Positions 57,201-64,000 of a DNA stretch of 64,000 nucleotides are shown here, piece after piece; positions within the stretch are counted from its first letter, which is position 1, and every line of letters starts with the position of its first letter. The notes below the pieces were generated by a model. It did no database searches. It was not told the origin of the DNA and saw nothing but the letters and a program-made list of their open reading frames with translations. Source of the stretch: Ophiobolus disseminans (lineage: Eukaryota > Ascomycota > Dothideomycetes > Pleosporales > Phaeosphaeriaceae). The stretch is taken from NCBI GenBank assembly GCA_010093685.1, contig MU006225.1, positions 254,507-318,506 of the forward strand, in the 5' to 3' direction. The position numbers and the translations under genes were made by a program.

Positions 57201-58020
57201 TCCTTCTTCTTAACGAAGAGTATTAGTGCTCCTGCTAGTGACTTTAATCGCCGGATCTATCCTCGTGCTATGTACTCCGCTAGATACTTCCGGAGGACCT
57301 CTAGCTCAGTCGCTAAGAGATTGTACAGTAGCTAATAGAGCGGTTGCGTATTATCTTGCAACTGAATGTGTAGATCGTAGGAAGAGTGCTTAGCAAGTTC
57401 TAAAGCTTCTTCTTCTAAGCTAACGTCCGCATACTCAGCGTATTGTGGCGGCAGCTAGCTTATAGTAACTTCTTCTAACCTAGTCTAGCCGACAAAGCTC
57501 ACTAAGCACGCATATACGTCCGTCGTAGGATCGCGCATGCTCTTGTCGAAGGACTCAGCGTCTTCAACACTAACTTGACGGAATAGCTCCTTGTCTTTGT
57601 CCTTCTTCCCTCTGAACAGTATACGCCGGGAGGCGTAGTTTAGCTTTAGGTTGTTGGCATCAATCTAAGGCAGTCCTAAGTAGACCTTGTACTTATTTAA
57701 GTCCGTAACGACGAATAGGGTGCGATGTATCTGCATATGTCCTCTTCTATTAGTAATAGCTACGTCAGCCGTAGTGGTTCTATATACTAGGATTTCTAAC
57801 CTATTCGCGCCCTTAGCCAGTAATAATAGTAGAGGCTGCACTGTCAACCCTTGCTCCTTAGCAAGCCGTGCTAACATAAGGTTTAGCTAGGAGCTACTGT
57901 CGATCAGAGCCTCGAACAGCGAGAATAACCCTACTATAACTCTAACTGTGAGCAACTTCGAGGGTGTTAGATATATCGCCTCACGAAGTGTTCGTAGCTC
58001 CTTGTGCTCCCGCGTAAGAG
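54300..58020 (-). pseudogene. chromovirus pol (protease, RT, RNase H, integrase, chromodomain)
   Basis: Read on the minus strand. Protease near 57.9 kb has ALIDSSS where DSG is expected (Gly changed to Ser), then RTLFVVTDLNKYKVYLGLP. RT is best preserved at 56980-56759: MMPFSLTNAPAQFQAYINKA and YLDDILIFSDTEEEH, then KCEWHT, stop, RIEYLGYIISPKGIS. RNase H (VEVDASGGAILGILSQ; LIDFYSRKI) follows. Integrase has a HHCC remnant (HYSPLAGYFSARRTLEKVS, then YCNNYLRCKR) and a core (VEVTFDFI-like, ISDRGLL). The chromodomain near 54.5 kb reads YEVDKILDRRKTKEDK, stop, EYLVK, stop, KDYLDEENS, stop, EPGV. Dozens of stops replace Gln (CAG/CAA) or Trp (TGG). Confidence 0.85.
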
Positions 58021-58044
58021 CGATGTAGGCAAGAAGGTAGAAGC

Positions 58045-59319
58045 CTAAGCCTTCTGCCCCTTCTCTTTTCCCAACTTCTCTTCCCGTAGGTCTGCACTAG
58101 CTTTTCGAGGTTTCTCGCATCCAAAAGCCTTGTAGCCAGGTTCCCCGCACCTGTAACAGGTGATCGGTTGCTTAGGTGCAGTAACGTCGGCCTTTACGGG
58201 CCTTTTTGCGCCCAGTTGCGCCGCTCTAGCCTTCTTAGCTCTTTTAGGGGTTTTCGCGTTCCCCTCTAGCTCCTCAGAGCCCGAGCGATGCTGTTGCGTT
58301 TTGTCCTTAGGCCTCGTGTCTTTTGAGTCCCTTGACGAGGTCGACCTCCGATAGATAATGTTAGCTTGTTCCTCGATTATCAGGATTGTCGTTCTTATCA
58401 TGAGTAGAAGCCGCTCAACGTCTCTTTGGATCTCTAGACGTAGTGCTGCTATGTATTTGATCGTTTGTAGCTCCGGTGTGATAGAAGAGCCTAGTTCTTC
58501 CTAGAGTAGCCGCAAATAATCTAGTAACTCAGTAGGTGACTAGCCTTAACGCTGTCTGCAGTGCTTGATCTGCTCATAGGCCCGTCTTCGCCGCTCCTAG
58601 GGCGTTCTGAGTGAATTGAGCATCACTTGCTTCAATCCTGCCCAAGTTAGAATCTATAAGGGTGAGGCTCGCTCCTTAACTATGCAATAGGCTCCCTAGA
58701 GTGTCTTTAGTAGTTCTGAGATGTACATTACCCCAAAATCCACTTTTTGTTGCTCTGTCACAAAGTTGATAGGTGATCGAACAAAATAACCCTCACAATC
58801 GCGCTCCCAACAGTTATACTCAGCTTAGTTGTGCTTTGCGAACTGAGTTGGGGGTTGTAGGCGTGGTAAGGACGCTGAGGGCGTAGCAAGAGCTGGTATA
58901 GCTCGTGTCGGCTCTCCTGATGCTATCCTTACCGCATTGAGGTCTCCTGCCTCGTAGCGCGCCCGTATTTCCCTCAATCGTCCGAGTTCTTCGCGATTGC
59001 TTATGTTCTTGAACCATGCCTGCTCCGCTGCCAGTTCTTGTTCCAGATCATCGAGTTCTGGTGAAGGTTGGCGCGGGTTGGGCCGTAGTGGCGCAGATTG
59101 GCGCCCATGGCCATCTTCTTTGTCCTGTTGTTGCTCTTCCTCCTCAGCCGGGTCGGCTGCGGGCTTCAGGTCTCTTGGAGGGTCATTTGGATCCAGAGAT
59201 CCTCGTGGTGTGTTGTGTGATGAAGGAGCGCCCCCTTGAGAGGGAGGTCCTTCCTCCGCACCACCTTCCCTCTGTTGTTTGCGACGAGTACCCGCTATGA
59301 CGACAGTTGCACTACTCAA
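58045..59319 (-). pseudogene. chromovirus gag
   Basis: Starts MSSATVVIAGTRRKQQREGG on the minus strand, about 30 bp inside the right LTR. The first 164 codons are open; then TAA and several TAG codons follow, each at a Gln or Trp position. The body has capsid-like helical segments (LLDYLRLL; ELQTIKYIAALRLEIQ). The nucleocapsid knuckle is CYRCGEPGYKAFGCEKP: the His of CCHC is Tyr, a CAC to TAC change of the RIP type. So both reading frame and zinc site are damaged. Confidence 0.82.
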
Positions 59320-59346
59320 GGGCTCTTAAGGGTAGAGCGATTCGAA

Positions 59347-59544
59347 TGTTAGGAATAGATGGATAGAGAGCGGTAGAGTCGGCATAGATTAGGCAGAAGA
59401 GGTAGAAGGTTGATATATTCCCCTTGTGTGTGTGATGAGACGAATCGCTGTCCTCTAGACAGCCCTTCGTTCCCGCCTTATATACTGCGGGGTAAGGTCA
59501 TGTGATCTTGCCCTTCATCAACCCCATATGGGCCAGTCCTAACA
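59347..59544 (-). repeat. 5' LTR of the chromovirus
   Basis: 198 bp; on the minus strand it begins TGTTAGGACTGG and holds a TATA box (GCAGTATATAAGGCGGG), which fixes the direction of transcription. The bases after it (TTCGAATCGCTCTACCC) do not begin with the usual TGG of a tRNA primer site. Confidence 0.95.
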
Positions 59545-59549
59545 TCCAG

Positions 59550-59727
59550 AAGCTGGGATAGTGAGAGGTTTGAGATGCAGCACGAACATGAGACAGCTTT
59601 CGGTTCGCTTGAAAATTGGGAGAAGCATGTTGCCGACTTTCCAAATATTGTCAAGATGTTTGACGAGGCTGTGGCGGAAGTTAGTACCTGTTTCAAGGGG
59701 TTTGCAGCTTGGGAGGACGCGGAGTGA
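59550..59727 (+). pseudogene. unknown three-copy family, copy 3, right part
   Basis: Continues copy 3 beyond the chromovirus. With the element and one TCCAG removed, the frame reads straight from LDDPDGSS into RSWDSERFEMQHEHE, then GSLENWEKHVADFPNIVKMF, ending at TGA 59725-59727. The C-terminal pattern (W..H...F....KM) matches copies 1 and 2 (EEWAEHMMSYQDIVSIWEAA; EDWDRHMAAFSELTKMWEAA). Confidence 0.6.
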
Positions 59728-60513
59728 GTTCGATGGATGTGCCGCAATTTTTGGTGGAACTGTGCATCACACACGCACTATAGTCATGACAAGTTGTTCA
59801 TTGTGTAGCCTGAAATGGGTGCTGAAATATCTGTGCCGCTCGTAAATCCAATGTTCTCGTCTATGAGTACCCAGAGCACTCGCGAGTCATCTTATCTTGT
59901 GGTACCGGTACTGTATGCGATACGTGCGTATTTAAGCCTTGACACTAATCAGAATAGTTTGACACACAGTATTCACACTGTTCGGCAGCCTCCAGGTCCT
60001 GCCCGTGAGAGCAGTCACGTTCTGCCAGGGAGCCTGCCTGTTTGGGCTTAGCCCGTTTCCATCTCCATCAACTCACCTGAGTTTCCGATAGTAGTTCATC
60101 ACCAATTCCATCCACTCTTATGTGTCCACTCTTGTGCCTCTCATCACACACGTCCCGCCACTTCTTCTGAGTCACTATATTCTCAACATTTCATGACTAA
60201 CAGTCATATTCATGAGTCATGGATTGTCACGGTTTGGGGTGTCTCCTGCCTCACCTGCAATTGCACCTTGCTTGTATGGTAGCGAGTTGCGACTACCTAC
60301 ATTGAACTAGCGCTGCCCACAGCCACACACCTATATATACAGTTTGTAGCTTCACTCAATACAACCTCAGTTCAATCCTTCAATTCTTCCTGTATATGCG
60401 CTGTTCTCACATCGCGACATGGATGCACCAGGTGCTACACAAATGCCAAACGGTGCATTATTTACCCTGATTAACAGTTCACACCCATCCTACAGAATCT
60501 TTTACCCTCAATC
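59728..60513. other. intergenic with promoter of copy 1
   Basis: 785 bp. CTATATATACAG at about 60331-60342 is a likely TATA box for the broken gene starting at 60514. Nothing else recognised. Confidence 0.5.
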
Positions 60514-61823
60514 ATGTCAGTTCACCAACAAATGCGCTCGGACAGAGCGATCTACAAACTTGTAATAGACCGCATCAAATGGACATTTGGCAAACTGTTA
60601 GATGTCAGCCTGGCACCTTAATTCACATGGTACACTGTGGACTGCATCTCCACGTGACTCTTAGTCACTGGCTTACTCATCATGTTGTATATATAATCGC
60701 TCTATGTAGCTCTCTCAATACAACAACCTTCTTCTCACTTTTGCCCTGTCTCCTACATCCGACATTAGAGATGTTTCATAGGATACCCATGGCGTTGCAC
60801 GGCGACACCCTTTCACACTGGGAAACGATAACGAAGCCCTCAAGCAAGGTCACGATACCTTACGATGAGTTCAAAGGACAAAGGCTGTGGCCACTCGTCC
60901 GGTCGGTGGAAGACGAATACATCACCACATTCTGTAAGCTCACTGACAACGAATCGAAACGTCAGCAAGAAATGGAGGAGTCTGGAGAAAACCCGGGCTA
61001 TGTAGAGACGCAGCGCATGATACGTGTTGGACTTCGGAGTGTTCGAGATCGTTATACCGATGTCTGGCCAATCGGCTTTAGAGAAATCCGCTGTTAGATA
61101 TGCACTTATTGGCACCCAAAATTCAGATACGACCATCTGCATCCTCTCCTAAAATTCCTAGGAGATGCATCGACTTGCTTCAGTGCACATGGCACGAAAC
61201 TCATCCTTACCATAGGACTGGTCACAAATTGGAGAGACAGAAAGACCTCGTTCGAACGCTCTAGGCTCCATGCGATCTCATTCGCAAAGCATCTGAGGAA
61301 CGCGCTCCAAGCCCTGAGTGATGCTGGAGTTGGGAATGAGCCTTGCTCTCGGCCTATGATGACTAAACGGATCACATGCGATCGCTGGATGATGAAAAAC
61401 ATCGAGGGTCTTAAAATGCACGAAGTAGTCCCTTTTTTCATTGGACCGCTGCGTGCGCACATGCTGGAATGGCGAGAAATCCTTCATGATAAGGAATCTG
61501 AGCAGAACAGATGGAAGGCAGACAAGCACGTCATTGGAGAGGTTATACATATCTTTCCTACAGCCGAAGAGTGGGCAGAGCACATGATGAGTTATCAGGA
61601 CATCGTTTCAATCTGGGAGGCAGCTATCTCTGATGTGGATGCAATCATGACAGGCGTCCAGGCTTGGCAACCGTTACTGAGTCCAGGGGCAGATGATGGT
61701 GCTGCTTTTGACACTGATGATGGTTATAGCAACTTCACTCGGAGCCCGAGTGTAAAATTGGCAGACAGAACGGGATCACTGAACACCGCACATGTAGCTT
61801 CAATGAATCTAAGTCACCAATAA
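60514..61823 (+). pseudogene. unknown three-copy family, copy 1, split by a solo LTR
   Basis: The ATG at 60514 starts MSVHQQMRSDRAIYKLVIDR. After 28 codons solo LTR A interrupts it; with the LTR and one TTAGA removed, the frame continues into LLEMFHRIPMALHGDTLSHW and on. TAG at 61095-61097 interrupts FREIRC and ICTYWHPKF (copy 2: LHCDMCDAWHTDF). The frame then runs to 61823, with HLHPLLKFLGDASTCFSAHG, a helical middle, and FPTAEEWAEHMMSYQDIVSI. About 380 residues when intact. No known domain. The LTR adds 167 bp, not a multiple of three, so it disrupts the product. Confidence 0.62.
60603..60764 (+). repeat. solo LTR, copy A (162 bp)
   Basis: TGTCAGCCTGGC to CATCCGACA with the TTAGA duplication (60598-60602, 60765-60769). 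It sits within the early coding region of copy 1. Confidence 0.93.
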
Positions 61824-61997
61824 CCAAGTTTGCAAGGTGATGTGAACAACATTGGTCATTCACGTCACGGTGAATTACGAACACGCGCATATGCACAACT
61901 ATTATTCACGCACCTTCAAGACACTATTAATTTTACGATAAATACCGAGACTCCTTACTCATTAATCGTTCCTAGCGTAACTCCTGGTGCCGTCATC

Positions 61998-63189
61998 ATG
62001 CCGCATGAACAGCAAATCCGGGCGTCTGGTTACGCCTTCCCCGAGATTGCCGAGGTCCTCGAACAAGTCATTCTTCAGCTCGATCTTTACGATACTGTCA
62101 TATCGACGGGGGTGCACCTACTGGCGCTATTGCATCAGAGGCTCCAAGCGCCTAGCCAGAAGGATATTCAAGCTATCTCCGAAACCTATCGAAGAGGGCG
62201 CAAATCCGCACTTTCAGACTCTGATACAAGCGTCCTAGGACGCGATGATACCACGATTCAAGTACAAGGACCACAATCTATGGGATATGATTCGGGGGTG
62301 CGAGGATGAGTACCTTGCGGAGATAGTGGAAGTGCCAGTGAAGGACGACGAAGATGACTACGGTGATGAAAAGGCTACACCAAGGGTAACTCGCGTCTAC
62401 TACGATAAACTCCGCGATATCCGCTGCGGGTTTATGGACGTACGGTACCCAAACGGCTGGCCTATTGGACTCCGAGAGCTGCATTGCGACATGTGCGACG
62501 CATGGCACACAGACTTCCAATTCCAAGGCTTGCACCCACTACTTCAGTTCCTCGGGGACATGACCATGTGCTTCCGCGGCAATGGAGCGCGCCTCAAAAT
62601 CGGTCTCGCTAGAATTTCGACAAACATGGCTCCAAATTCGTGCTTCGAATACTCATGCGAAGAAGCGGTCACGTTCGCAAAGCACCTCAAGAAGCTGTGC
62701 GTGGCTGTGGCAGCCGGCGGTGAAGGAGTCGCGACAAATTCGATGGCGCAACCTTGGGTGACTAAGTTTGTCTTTAGCGCTGTAAACATGATCCAAAACG
62801 AGGCAAGTCTAACGATTACTGAAGTAGCTCCGCTGCTACAGCGTGCGTTCAGAGGCCACCTTGTACATCGGCGTCATGAATGTCATTCACTTCAAAAGAA
62901 CACGGTGGTGCGATGTTTGAGGGCTCAGAGGGACTCAGCCGAGGCATTTCCAACGACGGAGGATTGGGATAGGCACATGGCGGCCTTTTCAGAGCTGACC
63001 AAGATGTGGGAGGCTGCGATAGTTGTGGATACGATTATGGCGGATGTTTCTGCGTGGAGATCCATCTCTGCCGAGGATATCGTGAGGTACGAGAGATGCA
63101 CATCTGTTTGTAATTGGTTTAGTGAATTCGGTTCGCACATTGTTACAGTTGTAAAAGAGCCTTGTGCCCAAACTCGAAACATGATGTGA
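61998..63189 (+). pseudogene. unknown three-copy family, copy 2, probably frameshifted
   Basis: The ATG at 61998 (MPHEQQIRASGYAFPEIAEV) opens a helical N-terminal part that resembles copy 1 in position. Near 62.23 kb the reading frame must shift by one base to enter the long C-terminal frame 62245-63189 (314 codons). That frame has FKYKDHNLWDMIRGCEDEYL, NGWPIGLRELHCDMCDAWHT, GLHPLLQFLGDMTMCFRGNG, an IQ-like LLQRAFRGHLVHRRHE and FPTTEDWDRHMAAFSELTKM. A start at 62245 could still give an intact shortened protein. It is the best-preserved copy and the one to use for searches. Function unknown. Confidence 0.6.
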
Positions 63190-63418
63190 TTTGATCCTAT
63201 GATAGCGTGTTATCCTTCTCTACCATTTCCACCATGGTTTCGAGGCGGGTTTACAACGAAGAGAAAACGGGAAAGAGAGCCGGCGATAGCTAAGACCATG
63301 AGCGCCTACAGACCGATGGTGAAATTCAATTTTCTGTTGTTGACCCAGCGAGCGGTGCCTGTAGGTAACAAGAAGGGCCGCCCGCATTCGCAGGTGCCTT
63401 ACACGTGCGTCTCACGCC

Positions 63419-64000
63419 TTAGTATGTATATCGAAAGCTCTCCTCCTCTTGGATAATTTCACCTTGCTCATCAGCTGCACGGTTCTTTCTCCGGAAATGC
63501 ACAAACATGAATGCGCACATGATGATAAGAAGGAACTGTGTTGCCACCGCGCACCACACACCGGTGCGATATGTCGGGTATTCTTTCTGCATGAAAGTTG
63601 TGCTTGCATAAATTCCGCCGATTGCTGCGAAAACGAACTGCACGCCGTTCGCTACGCTCCTTCTGGAGTTGCTCCGGACATTGTTGGATTGGAAGGCGAT
63701 GATGGTAGGCAAATTTGCGTTGCAACCACTTACACCCAAGAACACTCCGAAGTAGCGCGCGCCGGAGTTGGAAGAGTATGCTGTTATGAGTAGCCCCGCA
63801 AATGTGACAGCGGCGTTCATAAGCATCCACGGCATACGAAGGTGGGTGCGATCTGCGAGCCATGCGCATCCTACGGTCCAAAAGATGCTGACCAAATATG
63901 GTGGCGCGCAAAGAAGAAATACAAGCGCGGTGCTGTCGACGATGGTGCCGAGGATGATCTGAATGAAGTAGGCAAACGCGTAAATAGGCGCGGCGCATGT
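63419..64000 (-). CDS. MFS transporter (allantoate permease-like), C-terminal part
   Basis: Minus-strand frame open from the right edge of the window (64000) to the stop at 63419, about 193 residues. Hydrophobic helices cover TCAAPIYAFAYFIQIILGTI and ALVFLLCAPPYLVSIFWTVG. The motif CAWLADRTHLRMPWMLMNAA resembles the cytoplasmic MFS loop, and GVSGCNANLPTIIAFQSNNV, then RSVANGVQFVFAAIGGIYAS, is typical of the anion:cation symporter (Dal5/allantoate permease) family, where the N..N....R segment precedes helix 11. The charged C-terminus ends FRYTY. The N-terminal half lies outside the window. Substrate cannot be told. Confidence 0.8.
   Translation of the reverse strand, partial: TCAAPIYAFAYFIQIILGTIVDSTALVFLLCAPPYLVSIFWTVGCAWLADRTHLRMPWMLMNAAVTFAGLLITAYSSNSGARYFGVFLGVSGCNANLPTIIAFQSNNVRSNSRRSVANGVQFVFAAIGGIYASTTFMQKEYPTYRTGVWCAVATQFLLIIMCAFMFVHFRRKNRAADEQGEIIQEEESFRYTY

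Larger units (their letters stand above)
52018..59544 (-). mobile_element. complete Ty3/gypsy chromovirus LTR retrotransposon, RIP-mutated
   Basis: 7527 bp element flanked by TCCAG duplications (52013-52017, 59545-59549). The two 198 bp LTRs read as identical. Sense strand is minus: TATATAAG in the right LTR, then gag, protease, RT/RNase H, integrase and a chromodomain running leftwards. Coding regions are full of TAG and TAA where Gln or Trp is expected. A short purine run (AACAAGGGGGATATT, minus strand) abuts the left LTR as a polypurine tract. An additional gene lies in the opposite direction between pol and the left LTR. It sits inside copy 3 of an unknown gene family. Confidence 0.93.

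Noticed and set aside
52018..59544. In-frame TAG/TAA read as glutamine (stop-codon reassignment or programmed readthrough) in the retrotransposon and nearby genes
   Set aside because: Stops also replace Trp (TGG to TAG or TGA), non-stop changes of the same type occur (CAC to TAC, GGC to AGC), and intact genes in the window end normally with TAG, TAA or TGA. C:G to T:A mutation explains everything.

Overview
The window comes from a filamentous ascomycete (Pezizomycotina), most likely a dothideomycete. The support is short 48-64 bp introns with GT-AG borders, fungal-only gene families (a HET-domain NLR, an 'LPGELRN' F-box-like protein, GH7 and GH32 enzymes, a fungal rhodopsin-like protein) and clear marks of RIP-type C:G to T:A mutation. 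No rRNA, tRNA or CRISPR array was recognised. All splice sites and domain calls were read by eye; no database search was run.

Layout. 0-16.3 kb is ordinary gene space: a 5'-truncated Ulp2-type SUMO protease, a PQ-loop membrane protein, an AIG2-like protein, a small helical protein, a secreted M14 carboxypeptidase, a secreted BNR beta-propeller protein and a secreted GH32 invertase. 16.5-25.6 kb holds four neighbouring genes (P450-like, GMC oxidoreductase, rhodopsin-like receptor, flavin monooxygenase). Each is otherwise well conserved, and each carries transition-type nonsense codons. 26-29.7 kb has an intact two-propeller phytase with an EGF-like linker and an F-box-like gene. 31.6-35.2 kb carries five small genes with paired CxxC motifs, several very short (35-65 aa), which look like a local family of zinc-binding microproteins. 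35.4-45.4 kb has a queuine tRNA-ribosyltransferase subunit (QTRT2), a lineage-specific membrane protein, a broken HET/NB-ARC/TPR NLR and a GH7 cellobiohydrolase.

47.6-63.2 kb is a transposon-rich stretch of broken genes: a P-loop ATPase pseudogene, a hAT transposase remnant, a complete 7.5 kb Ty3/gypsy chromovirus (52018-59544, identical 198 bp LTRs, TCCAG target duplication) and three broken copies of one unrecognised gene family. The chromovirus sits inside one of these copies. It also carries an intron-containing gene on the opposite strand. The window ends in the C-terminal half of an MFS transporter.

Five solo LTRs of a second family (TGTC...GACA ends) lie at 8.7, 32.8, 32.9, 50.0 and 60.6 kb, each with a perfect 5 bp target duplication. 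One is nested in another, one splits the hAT transposase and one splits a gene copy. The secreted enzymes (GH7, GH32, M14, phytase, BNR) fit a plant-litter or plant-associated lifestyle; that is inference.
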